From: a bacterium | GTDB lineage: Bacteria; UBA4055 | NCBI GenBank assembly: GCA_029559475.1 | Contig: JAKQBN010000037.1 | Location: 1 to 11,651, forward strand | Direction of reading: 5' to 3' | Length of the DNA: 11,651 nt | Shown here: one piece after another, positions 1 through 7,107 of the stretch | Layout of the letters: every line of letters begins with the position of its first letter | Numbering within the stretch: position 1 is the first letter of the stretch | Position numbers and translations under genes: made by a program | The notes under the pieces: model-generated | Database searches by the model: none | The model's input: the letters and a program-made list of their open reading frames with translations, nothing else | Told to the model about the DNA's origin: nothing

Positions 1-308
1 GGATTTACGAAAGCAGTTTTGTATCGCGGAACTACATAAAGGTCGCTTGATGTGGCCTCGATGAACTTAAAGAGGCTCGATCCGTCCACTCTTTCGCCGT
101 AAGTCAGGACATCCTCGAGGTGTTTAAGGCTGTTTATGACAAAGTTAAGTGTTTTCAGTCTTCCGTCACCGCCGACATAACGGAAATTTAGCATTTTTAT
201 CCCGTTATCGACGATGAACTTAATTATGTCAGCCTTCGTAAACTTATCAGCGGGCTTCTGAAGATAAGCTGCGAGCTTATTCGGATTTAATTTCAAGTTC
301 TGGTCCAT
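1..308 (-). CDS. glnA: Glutamine synthetase, N-terminal part (cut by left window edge)
   Basis: Read on the minus strand from an ATG at 308, the frame stays open for 102 codons to the window edge, so the C-terminal three quarters are missing. The visible part matches the N-terminal beta-grasp domain of type I-like glutamine synthetases of the Bacteroidota kind. A 'KFTKADIIKFI' segment is followed by 'MLNFRYVGGDGRLKTLNFV', then 'GERVDGSSLFKF' (the family's 'GxxxDGSSI' site), then 'SSDLYVVPRYKTAFVNP' (equivalent of 'DMYLIPDPxT'). The enzyme makes glutamine from glutamate, ammonia and ATP in the cytoplasm. The active-site Glu, His and Arg residues lie outside the window and cannot be checked. 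A GAGGG ribosome site lies 4 nt before the ATG. The gene starts 23 nt after the deaminase stop codon with no terminator between, so it is probably cotranscribed with that gene. Family assignment is firm; the exact subclass (ordinary GlnA versus a specialised paralogue) is not. Confidence 0.87.
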   Translation of the reverse strand, partial: MDQNLKLNPNKLAAYLQKPADKFTKADIIKFIVDNGIKMLNFRYVGGDGRLKTLNFVINSLKHLEDVLTYGERVDGSSLFKFIEATSSDLYVVPRYKTAFVN

Positions 309-331
309 TTTTCCCTCATTGAATTTTTTAT

Positions 332-1651
332 TTAAGTGTGTTTTAATGACTGTTTGAATTTCTTTATTTTTTCCGCGAGTAAGACGGTATTTTTCCTGAT
401 ACTTGTTTCATCTATGCATAAAAGAGTTCTGTTCCTCATTAATATCCTGCCGTTGATGATCACAGTATCTACATCTGAGCCTTTCGCAGCATATACAAGA
501 TGGGAGTAGGGATCGTACATCGGGGTCATGTGAAGCGATTTTGTATCTATAATGATCAGATCGGCCTTTTTCCCCGCTTCGACTGAACCCGTTATATCAT
601 CAAGACCAAGTGCTCTTGCGCCGCATATCGTCGCCATTTTTACCACATCTTTAGCAGTTACAGCGGTCGGATCCTTCAGGATACCCTTTTGCAGGATCCC
701 GGCAGTTTTCATTTCCGAGAACATGTCGAGCGTATTGTTGCTGGCCGGACCGTCGGTGCCGAGAGCTACCGTCAGCCCTGCCTTAAGCATATCATTTACC
801 CGGGCGATACCGCTTGCAAGCTTGAGATTGCTCTGCGGACAGTGTACGATCTTGACATTTCTATCCGCAAGTATTTTTATATCATTGTCAGTCAGTACCA
901 CACAGTGGACAGCGACCGTATTTCCGTCAAGGAAACCTATCCTGTCAAGATATTCTACCGGTGTCATTTTATATTTTTTCATGATATGCTCAACTTCGCT
1001 TTCCGTTTCAGAAATGTGAGTGTGAACAAGAACGCCGGTCTTTTTCGAAACTTTCTTAATGTTCTTTAAAAGAGTTTCCGAGCATGAATACGGCGAATGA
1101 GGAACAATGGAAGCAGTAACAAGACTGTTACGGCTGCCGTTCTCTGCGGTCTTTTTCCAGTGATGTTCCGTAATTTTATATACCGGAACAGGAATGTCGA
1201 TGACCGCTTCGCCGAGAACCGCTCTAATGCCGGTTTTTTCCGCCACATCGGCCGTAATATCCGAAAAAAAATACATATCGTTAAATGCCGTTGTGCCTGA
1301 CTTGATCATTTCCGCGGCTGAAAGTTCAGATGCCAGGCGAATATTTTCTTCTGTAACGAATTTTTTTTCTACAGGCCAGATGTGTTCGTTCAGCCATTCA
1401 AAGAGAGCTATATCGTCAGCCATTCCCCTGTAGATCGACATCGGGGAATGCGTGTGTGCGTTTATAAGACCGGGCATTACTATATTCCCGCCGGCATCGA
1501 TCACGGTTTCCGCTTTCACTCCTGACGATGAACCGCGGCCGATGACTTCGATCTTTGATGAGTTTATCCCGATAAAACCCTTTGGAACAATATCACAAGT
1601 CCCGTTCATAGTTATGATAAAGGCGTTTTTAATAAGTATATCGAAATTCAT
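332..1651 (-). CDS. mtaD: MTA/SAH-type deaminase, amidohydrolase family (mtaD-like)
   Basis: A 439-residue metal-dependent amidohydrolase of the length typical for 5-methylthioadenosine/S-adenosylhomocysteine deaminases. These hydrolyse the adenine amino group to give the inosine product plus ammonia, in cytoplasmic salvage of S-adenosylmethionine by-products. The metal and catalytic set is complete: His66 and His68 in 'NAHTH', His212 and Glu215 in 'HTHISETE', His249 in 'AVHC', and Asp300 in 'GTDGPASNN'. Substrate-side residues typical of the subfamily are also present: Glu95 in 'WPVEKKF' and His185 in 'PHSPYSC'. The 'CPQSNLKLASGIA' stretch matches the MtaD group well. The start at 1651 is supported by a GGAG site 8 nt upstream and a promoter at 1681-1709. 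The glutamine synthetase gene follows 23 nt downstream on the same strand. Related deaminases (guanine, s-triazine, other adenosine analogues) share the motifs, so the exact substrate is inferred. Confidence 0.88.
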   Translation of the reverse strand: MNFDILIKNAFIITMNGTCDIVPKGFIGINSSKIEVIGRGSSSGVKAETVIDAGGNIVMPGLINAHTHSPMSIYRGMADDIALFEWLNEHIWPVEKKFVTEENIRLASELSAAEMIKSGTTAFNDMYFFSDITADVAEKTGIRAVLGEAVIDIPVPVYKITEHHWKKTAENGSRNSLVTASIVPHSPYSCSETLLKNIKKVSKKTGVLVHTHISETESEVEHIMKKYKMTPVEYLDRIGFLDGNTVAVHCVVLTDNDIKILADRNVKIVHCPQSNLKLASGIARVNDMLKAGLTVALGTDGPASNNTLDMFSEMKTAGILQKGILKDPTAVTAKDVVKMATICGARALGLDDITGSVEAGKKADLIIIDTKSLHMTPMYDPYSHLVYAAKGSDVDTVIINGRILMRNRTLLCIDETSIRKNTVLLAEKIKKFKQSLKHT

Positions 1652-1680
1652 AAATACCGCTCCGGATCAGTTGGGAGTAA

Positions 1681-1709
1681 ATATTAATGAATAATAAAGT
1701 ATTTTGCAA
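1681..1709 (-). promoter_or_regulatory. Promoter of the mtaD-glnA pair
   Basis: On the minus strand there is TTGCAA (1709-1704), a 17-nt spacer, then TAATAT (1686-1681). Transcription would begin near 1674, giving a leader of about 23 nt before the ATG at 1651, which contains the GGAG ribosome site. It lies back to back with the promoter of the divergent lipoprotein, with only 10 bp between the two -35 elements. Confidence 0.5.
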
Positions 1710-1719
1710 TATTAAATTC

Positions 1720-1748
1720 TTGACATCTTTTAAGCTGTTAAATATATT
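1720..1748 (+). promoter_or_regulatory. Promoter of the small lipoprotein gene
   Basis: TTGACA (1720-1725), a 17-nt spacer, then TATATT (1743-1748): a perfect -35 and a 5/6 -10 of the housekeeping sigma-factor type. The expected transcription start, about 1755, lies after the ATG at 1687 and just before the ATG at 1771. This independently fixes the start of the gene. Confidence 0.65.
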
Positions 1749-1760
1749 TCGAAAAAAAAT

Positions 1761-1766
1761 GGAGAG
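1761..1766 (+). promoter_or_regulatory. Ribosome binding site deciding the lipoprotein start
   Basis: GGAGAG sits 4 nt before the ATG at 1771. No such site precedes the longer ATG at 1687, and from 1771 the protein begins directly with a lipoprotein signal peptide. Confidence 0.65.
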
Positions 1767-1770
1767 CATC

Positions 1771-2262
1771 ATGATAAGGCTGACCGCTATTATACTCATC
1801 GCATGTTTTATGTTCACGTCATGTTCCGCCGAAAAAAATGAAAAAAATAACGAAAAATTTCAAAAAAATGAATCGGAGAATCTAAAAAAAGATTCAGTCA
1901 GTGTTGAAAAGAAAGATTTAACCAGTTCAATTGACAAATACATACCTGAAAACTGGAAAGTTAAAAACATTATAAAGATTCCTGAAAAGAGTCTGGATTA
2001 TTATTCGGGTCTTTTCGGAGGAAAGATCAGAAGTATCGAAAACATTACTTTGTCGACATCAGGTGATTCCTTGTGGTATCAGTTCCAGATAAATGCGATT
2101 GAAGCTGCAGACAAACAGGAAGCATTAAAAATATATAAAAAGATGACCGAACAGTCTACAAATAAAGAGAAGTATGTTCAAAGCGAAAAATATATTTTCG
2201 AATTTGTCGCATCTAATGAAAAAGTCATTTCTAAATGCAAAGAAATATTCAGTAAAAAATAA
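1771..2262 (+). CDS. Small predicted lipoprotein, unknown function
   Basis: 163 residues from the ATG at 1771. The frame is open upstream to an ATG at 1687, but that codon lies ahead of the promoter and would hide the signal peptide. Residues 1-17 form a lipoprotein-type signal (MIRL, then a hydrophobic stretch) ending in a relaxed lipobox, 'FTSC', with Cys18 as the likely lipidated residue. A hydrophilic tether of about 35 residues, rich in Lys, Asn and Glu, follows and is encoded by several A7 runs. The remaining part, from about residue 55 ('YIPENWKVKNIIKIPE'), looks like a small alpha/beta domain with 'LWYQFQINAIEAADKQ' and a Lys-rich C-terminal helix. I do not recognise a family. It is probably anchored in a membrane on the periplasmic or outer face. 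It converges with the beta-propeller lipoprotein gene, with 30 bp between the stop codons and no convincing terminator there. Confidence 0.75.
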   Translation: MIRLTAIILIACFMFTSCSAEKNEKNNEKFQKNESENLKKDSVSVEKKDLTSSIDKYIPENWKVKNIIKIPEKSLDYYSGLFGGKIRSIENITLSTSGDSLWYQFQINAIEAADKQEALKIYKKMTEQSTNKEKYVQSEKYIFEFVASNEKVISKCKEIFSKK

Positions 2263-2292
2263 TGAATTCTCCGAAGTTTGTCTCAGAATGGC

Positions 2293-3417
2293 TTATTCGT
2301 AGCTGTATACTCTTACTGATCTGCCGTCAGCGGATATTACGAACAGGAAGTTCCCTGCAAGTTTAAAAGTTTCATTGCCGGTAACAAAATCCAGCACTGT
2401 TCTATTAATAAATATTCCTTCTGAAAAAATATCAATATAGGTTGAGTCTTTATTGTTTTCGGTCCTGAACACGGTCGGTTTTACCCATAATCTGTTATTT
2501 CTGTCGATCTCGATCGCGCTGACAGGCTTTTTATAATATACCGCGGTCGTATCAATATCATTAAATCCGTATGTTTTATTCATTTCATTAATAACATGCA
2601 TTTCGTAGTTATTATAAGGAACGTCTTTATTGCTTTTCTCGATTACGTATTCTGATATCCCCCTTGCGTTTATAGCATATATTCTATATGCGGATCCCTC
2701 ATTATCCGCGACATAAAAAATATCATTTTTTAAGGCAAAAGAAGTCATAATATCAGGAAAATAAAATTTATCATCAATGTACTTTTTAATATTTTTTATT
2801 ACGGTCTGAGGCTCGAATCTGCGGCTGAGGACATGAAGGTTGTTCGAAAAGTAATAAATTGAATCGGTTCTGTCTTTTCTTTTTTTAGGACAGAAAGCCG
2901 CCATATAATCCCTGCCGTTGGATTTCATGCTTCCGATCTCAGTACCGCCTGCATAGAACTCTTTTGAGAAAAGATACTGCCCGTTGCTAAGATAGTCAAG
3001 CCATTTTCCCTTTCCATATATTATTACGGTATCGCATAAAAGAACGATCTGGCTGGGTGATTTTACATATTTGACGTCATCTCCGCTCTGTTCGGGAAAA
3101 TATCTTTCAAATTCGCCCTTACTGTTATATTTTTTTACAACACCGTGAAGTTCGTCCAGAATATAAATATTGTCCAAGTCGTCGCAAACAAGATCGGCTA
3201 TCCGTCCGAATCCTTTCATCGAGTCCGGAACATTTGCAGGTCCTTTTATTTCAAATAAGAATTTCGTTTCCGGTTTATAAGCGGCTGACGGCTCGCCTGT
3301 ATTTTTATAATGTTTTATGCCGCCGATCGTTTCTATCGTGTAAGTTACAGGCTTATCCGAGCAGTTGTAAATTACGGCTGCCGCTATTAAAAAAAACAGA
3401 ATTTTATAGACATTCAT
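2293..3417 (-). CDS. Predicted lipoprotein, six-bladed beta-propeller (NHL-like)
   Basis: 374 residues. The N-terminus is a signal of 18 residues, hydrophobic from about Ile6 to Tyr17, before Cys19 in 'IYNCSDKP'. This is a lipobox with an unusual Asn at -1, so lipidation is likely but not certain. The body carries propeller-type repeats: 'IADLVCDDLDNIYILDE' followed by 'GVVKKYNSKGEF' (residues 73-103) has the NHL/6-bladed pattern of 'D..GNIYVxD....v.kfd..G'. 'FALKNDIFYVADNEGSAYRI' (227-246) and 'AIEIDRNNRLWVKP' (301-314) repeat it, and strands near 128-150, 186-200 and 345-374 fill the circle. Such lipoproteins are common in Bacteroidota and relatives and usually have unknown ligands; no catalytic residues are evident. 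A GGAG site lies 8 nt before the ATG. It is divergently arranged from the C10 peptidase gene, with 184 bp between the two starts. Confidence 0.75.
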   Translation of the reverse strand: MNVYKILFFLIAAAVIYNCSDKPVTYTIETIGGIKHYKNTGEPSAAYKPETKFLFEIKGPANVPDSMKGFGRIADLVCDDLDNIYILDELHGVVKKYNSKGEFERYFPEQSGDDVKYVKSPSQIVLLCDTVIIYGKGKWLDYLSNGQYLFSKEFYAGGTEIGSMKSNGRDYMAAFCPKKRKDRTDSIYYFSNNLHVLSRRFEPQTVIKNIKKYIDDKFYFPDIMTSFALKNDIFYVADNEGSAYRIYAINARGISEYVIEKSNKDVPYNNYEMHVINEMNKTYGFNDIDTTAVYYKKPVSAIEIDRNNRLWVKPTVFRTENNKDSTYIDIFSEGIFINRTVLDFVTGNETFKLAGNFLFVISADGRSVRVYSYE

Positions 3418-3443
3418 AGGTAAATCTCCAATTAATTGCCGAA

Positions 3444-3472
3444 AATATATATAAATTAATGAAAATAAACAA
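3444..3472 (-). promoter_or_regulatory. Possible promoter of the beta-propeller lipoprotein gene
   Basis: Minus strand TTGTTT (3472-3467), a 17-nt spacer, TATATT (3449-3444). The region is very AT-rich, so chance matches are easy. The position, about 27-55 nt before the ATG, is sensible. Confidence 0.35.
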
Positions 3473-3480
3473 GAAAGATA

Positions 3481-3509
3481 TTGACTTCACAAAATTTATA
3501 GATTATTAT
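3481..3509 (+). promoter_or_regulatory. Promoter of the first C10 peptidase gene
   Basis: TTGACT (3481-3486), a 17-nt spacer, TATTAT (3504-3509). Transcription would start near 3516, giving an untranslated leader of about 86 nt. The leader ends in a full GAGGAGG ribosome site at 3587-3593, 8 nt before the ATG at 3602. An ATG at 3595 lies only 1 nt after that site, is out of frame and is unlikely to be used. Confidence 0.55.
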
Positions 3510-3601
3510 TTAAATGCCAAACTCATAACCATGATCTTTCACAAGAGGAGAAGGACTAAAATATTAATCGGATATAAAAGTATCATGAGGAGGTATGATT
3601 T

Positions 3602-6600
3602 ATGAAGAAACTGATTTCTCTGGTGTTTGTCTTTGCCATAGCGCTTACAGCCGCTTTTGTACCTGCTGACAGGGCAAAAAAAGTCGCTGAAAATCAGTAC
3701 AGGCAGTACTGCGCCGACCAGAGCACTAAAAACGGAGCCGCAGTAAATGTCGTTGAGAACGTTTACGAAGGACAGGTGACCTGGTATGCGTTTGAGTTCG
3801 AAAAAGGATTCGTAATAGTGTCAGCCGACGATGCTGTAAGGCCGATACTGGGATATTCCGATCACGGTAAAGTTCCGAAACCTGACAGAAAAGGGGGCGA
3901 GAACTTTAAAGAGTGGTTCGGGAATTACGATAAACAGATTGCTTTCATGAGAAAAAACGGTTTCGTAGATAAAACAGGACAGAAAGCATGGAAAGACATT
4001 GAAGCCAATGTTTTCACATCATCAAAAGCAGGCGTGATCGTTGACAGACTTCTCAGATCCGAGTGGGATCAGGGATGGCCCTGGAACGATTCCTGCTATG
4101 TTGTCGGCGGAGCGCAGACCCCTGTAGGATGTATCGCAACCGCTATGGCGCAGATATCAAGATACTACAGATGGCCTGTCACAGGAACCGGCAGCAAAAG
4201 GTATAAGCCTTATTCGGGATCGGCATTTATAACCGAATATTTCAGCTCCTGCAATTTCAATTATAATCTGATGCCCGAAATACCGCCGGTCGAGTACGGA
4301 CTTTATCCCGAATACTGGGAATCGGGTATTACGCCTGAAGAAGTCGGGATGCTTGCGCATCATTCATGGATGATGGGTTTTTCGGCAGGTATGATCTATG
4401 CGGCCGACGGCTCATCAGCTACAATGACGGCAGCCTTAACTGCATTGAAGACCAACTGGTATTATACGGGATCCTCATCAGTTACTTCATTTTCCACTCC
4501 TGCTGCGGGCGGAACAGATCTGAGCTATAGTACAATTAAAACACAGCTTGACGCGAAACGTCCGTGGCAGTGGGCCGGAGGAATTCATTCTTTCGTTCTT
4601 GACGGCTACAGAGACGATTACTGGTATCATTTTAACTGGGGCTGGGGCGGAATGTATGACGGATGGTTCCACAGAAGCTCTCTGATACCTGACGGAACCG
4701 GAACGGGCGGCGGAGATGGAGATTATACTGATGGTCAGCAGGGATTTTATGTGATCCCGAATACAGACGTATATGCCGCATGGCCTGCTACAACTGTGAC
4801 CGGTTCGATCGCTAACGGCGAAGATATAACAGTTAACTGGACAGCGAAAACAGGAGCGACCGGTTACGAAGTGTGGAGAACATTCAATAAGACCGATCCG
4901 GTGAAATTAACGACAACTACTTCTTTGAGCTATACCGATAATGATCTTGTAAAAGGTCAGTATGCATATCATGTAGTTGTAAAATATGCTACAGGGGAAT
5001 CGCATATATCCAACTCGTACAGCGCTACAGTTGCAGTTGTCGGAGATTACAGGGTGCCTTCAGCTCTGGATGCCCAGTCTGTTGGCAGAACCAGTATCGA
5101 TCTCACATGGGTAAAGCCATATTGCGGAACAGCCTGGGTAAGCAATGATTTCGAGGCCGGGACTCTCACTCCGTGGGAAAAAAGAAGTTCGGGATTGTTC
5201 ACAGGGACTGTAGGATGGCAGGCTGACGACGGAACAAGATGGGGAATGAACACCGAAAAAGAGTATATCCATGACGGAGATTACTCCGCATTTATTGGAT
5301 ATCCTGCAGGTCAGGGATCTACATATCCGATGAGCTGGCTGTATTCGCCATCCTTCACGGTCGGCGCTTCGCCTTTCCTGAGTCTGTGGACTTGGTATTA
5401 TAACAATCCGCCGCAGAACTGGTATACAGATGTCTGGTTCATTTTTTATAAGGGGAATTTTACTGAAACGACAGGGGCTCAGATACAGGCCAACTGCTCT
5501 ATTCTCGCCTTCTGGGACGGTTCAACCGGACAGGCCAACAACAAATTTGAATCTGAAGTATATTTTGATATGTCCGCTTATACGGGACAGACAGGAAGAA
5601 TAGCTGTAGTATTCAACTATACCGACGGTTATCAGTTCGCAGTTGACGATATTGTCTGCGGAACTAACAACATTTCAATACCTGAACCTACAGGATATCA
5701 GGTTTTCAGGAACGGATCGCTTGCTGCTACTACAGGTGTCACAACATCATGGAGCGACACAGGATTCGCCGACGGCGACAATACTTATTATCTGAGGGCG
5801 GTTTATCCGACAGGAGTTTCAATCTGCACGCCTACGGACGCAGCTTTTATGGACGCCAACCCGAAACCCGATTACCTGTCAGGTACCGGGGGAGCAAGTG
5901 CTCAGTTAAGCTGGTACTATCCTCATCACAACGCGCCTAAATGGTACTGCTGGTACGATCCGGTTAACAGCAATACTACAGTTGACGCTCTCACTGATAC
6001 AGATTGCGCCAGAAGAAGAGTTCTGTTCACATCAGGAATGGGTTATTACTATCCCGCAACTCTCGATACTCTCGCGGCAGGGTTTTACGAATGGTCCGAC
6101 GCGCCGTGGACATCTAACCAGTTCAGATTCAGGGTATGGTGCGAAGGATACGGTGCAATGGATTCACTGTATTATGAATCTCCTCTGCTCACTGCGGTTC
6201 CCGGTCAGGTATATAAATACGCTCTGCCTGCTCCTATAGTAATGACTGAAGCTTTCAACATCGAAGTAGCCGCTTCTGACGCGACCACAGGCCATCCGGC
6301 CAATCTGGCGGGACCTTCAGAGGACGGAGACATACATTCATATTTCTATTATACTGCAGAAAGCTCTTTCTTCTACTATATCACATCGGGCGAAACATCC
6401 CTTGAATATTTCATAATGGGACATCTGACTTCTTCAGCTCCGCCGCCGATTGCCAAATCAGGATGGGTGACCGGGTCGGGATCATCAGCGGAAAAACCGT
6501 TGCGCGAATATAATGAGAACCCGCTGGCCGAAGTAAAAGGCATTCCTTATGAAGTGAAATCATTCAGAACGATCAGCAGCCCTGTAAAAGGAGTCAAGGG

Positions 6601-7054
6601 GATCGATCACTATAACATTTACAGGAACGGTTCCTCGATCGGAACTTCAACTGTTCTCAGCTATAATGATAACAGCGTGCCAGTAACGGGTGATTACACA
6701 TACAAAGTAACCGCTGCCTATACTAGCCCGGCAGGAGAATCTTTACCTTCCAACGAGATCACTCTTAATGTGACTGCAAGCGCACCGGTAATTCCGGGAG
6801 TTCCTTCGGTAACCACTTCGCTTGTAACCGGACAGGTTAAGCTTTCCTGGGGAGCATGCTCTGATGCAACGAGCTACGATATTTATTCATCGCCAACTCC
6901 TTACGGAACATTCGGTTTTCTGACCAACGTAACTGCACTTGAGTACACTTATACCGGAACAGAAACTAAAATGTTCTTCTATGTCGTATCCAAGAACAGT
7001 ACAAAGGCATCGCCGAAAGCGATAACAATATCCAATAAAAAAACCGCCAGATAG
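3602..7054 (+). CDS. Secreted C10-family (streptopain-like) cysteine peptidase with FN3 / anchor-J mosaic C-terminus
   Basis: 1150 residues. Residues 1-18 are a Sec signal peptide. Residues 20-95 match the inhibitory propeptide of C10 peptidases ('ADRAKKVAENQYRQY', then 'WYAFEFEKGFVIVSADDAVR'). The catalytic domain spans about 140-390: Cys177 in 'TPVGCIATAMAQISRYY', His329 in 'GGIHSFVLDGY', and Asn345/Trp346 in 'HFNWGWGG', so the active site looks intact. After it come FN3 #1 (393-478), FN3 #2 (485-745) split by an anchor-J/cleaved-adhesin-like domain (about 508-692), FN3 #3 (about 760-1059) split by a jelly-roll-like module (776-945) plus a charged linker (955-999), and FN3 #4 (1062-1143). 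Streptopain itself is about 400 residues, so most of this protein is accessory binding modules. Unlike the neighbour downstream, it ends without a T9SS sorting domain, so how it crosses the outer membrane is unclear. It probably degrades extracellular protein and, by its modules, binds a surface; the substrate is unknown. Confidence 0.9.
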   Translation: MKKLISLVFVFAIALTAAFVPADRAKKVAENQYRQYCADQSTKNGAAVNVVENVYEGQVTWYAFEFEKGFVIVSADDAVRPILGYSDHGKVPKPDRKGGENFKEWFGNYDKQIAFMRKNGFVDKTGQKAWKDIEANVFTSSKAGVIVDRLLRSEWDQGWPWNDSCYVVGGAQTPVGCIATAMAQISRYYRWPVTGTGSKRYKPYSGSAFITEYFSSCNFNYNLMPEIPPVEYGLYPEYWESGITPEEVGMLAHHSWMMGFSAGMIYAADGSSATMTAALTALKTNWYYTGSSSVTSFSTPAAGGTDLSYSTIKTQLDAKRPWQWAGGIHSFVLDGYRDDYWYHFNWGWGGMYDGWFHRSSLIPDGTGTGGGDGDYTDGQQGFYVIPNTDVYAAWPATTVTGSIANGEDITVNWTAKTGATGYEVWRTFNKTDPVKLTTTTSLSYTDNDLVKGQYAYHVVVKYATGESHISNSYSATVAVVGDYRVPSALDAQSVGRTSIDLTWVKPYCGTAWVSNDFEAGTLTPWEKRSSGLFTGTVGWQADDGTRWGMNTEKEYIHDGDYSAFIGYPAGQGSTYPMSWLYSPSFTVGASPFLSLWTWYYNNPPQNWYTDVWFIFYKGNFTETTGAQIQANCSILAFWDGSTGQANNKFESEVYFDMSAYTGQTGRIAVVFNYTDGYQFAVDDIVCGTNNISIPEPTGYQVFRNGSLAATTGVTTSWSDTGFADGDNTYYLRAVYPTGVSICTPTDAAFMDANPKPDYLSGTGGASAQLSWYYPHHNAPKWYCWYDPVNSNTTVDALTDTDCARRRVLFTSGMGYYYPATLDTLAAGFYEWSDAPWTSNQFRFRVWCEGYGAMDSLYYESPLLTAVPGQVYKYALPAPIVMTEAFNIEVAASDATTGHPANLAGPSEDGDIHSYFYYTAESSFFYYITSGETSLEYFIMGHLTSSAPPPIAKSGWVTGSGSSAEKPLREYNENPLAEVKGIPYEVKSFRTISSPVKGVKGIDHYNIYRNGSSIGTSTVLSYNDNSVPVTGDYTYKVTAAYTSPAGESLPSNEITLNVTASAPVIPGVPSVTTSLVTGQVKLSWGACSDATSYDIYSSPTPYGTFGFLTNVTALEYTYTGTETKMFFYVVSKNSTKASPKAITISNKKTAR

Positions 7055-7074
7055 GATACTGCACCTGATTTTTC

Positions 7075-7106
7075 AAAAAAGCTCCGCGAACAGCGGAGCT
7101 TTTTTT
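7075..7106 (+). terminator. Rho-independent terminator after the first C10 peptidase
   Basis: GCTCCGC (7081-7087) pairs with GCGGAGC (7093-7099) around a 5-nt loop and is followed by T7 (7100-7106). An A6 run just before the stem extends the pairing, so it could also work on the other strand. It starts about 20 nt after the stop codon and shows that the two large genes are separate transcription units. Confidence 0.92.
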
Positions 7107-7107
7107 G

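Noticed and set aside
552-1300. Plus-strand open frames opposite the deaminase gene
   Set aside because: They lie antisense to a gene with a complete amidohydrolase motif set and show no ribosome sites or recognisable protein features.
1687-1770. Longer start (ATG at 1687) for the small lipoprotein
   Set aside because: It lies ahead of the TTGACA/TATATT promoter, has no ribosome site, and would place 28 residues before a good lipoprotein signal peptide. The ATG at 1771 has a GGAGAG site.
2263-2292. Terminator between the two convergent lipoprotein genes
   Set aside because: Only a weak ATTCT/AGAAT pairing with a 14-nt loop and no T-tract is present, which is not enough to call.
3595-3670. 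Short upstream open frame from the ATG at 3595, overlapping the peptidase start
   Set aside because: Its ATG is one base after the ribosome site, too close for efficient use, and the encoded peptide is a frame shadow of the signal peptide.
4157-5272. Minus-strand open frames inside the C10 peptidase gene
   Set aside because: They are short and overlap the catalytic and FN3 coding sequence, with no recognisable protein content; they are consistent with codon-bias shadows.
5749-6239. Plus-strand frames in another phase within the peptidase gene, considered as a frameshifted domain
   Set aside because: The main frame is uninterrupted and continues with sensible module sequence through this region; the alternative frames have Arg/Ser-rich shadow composition.
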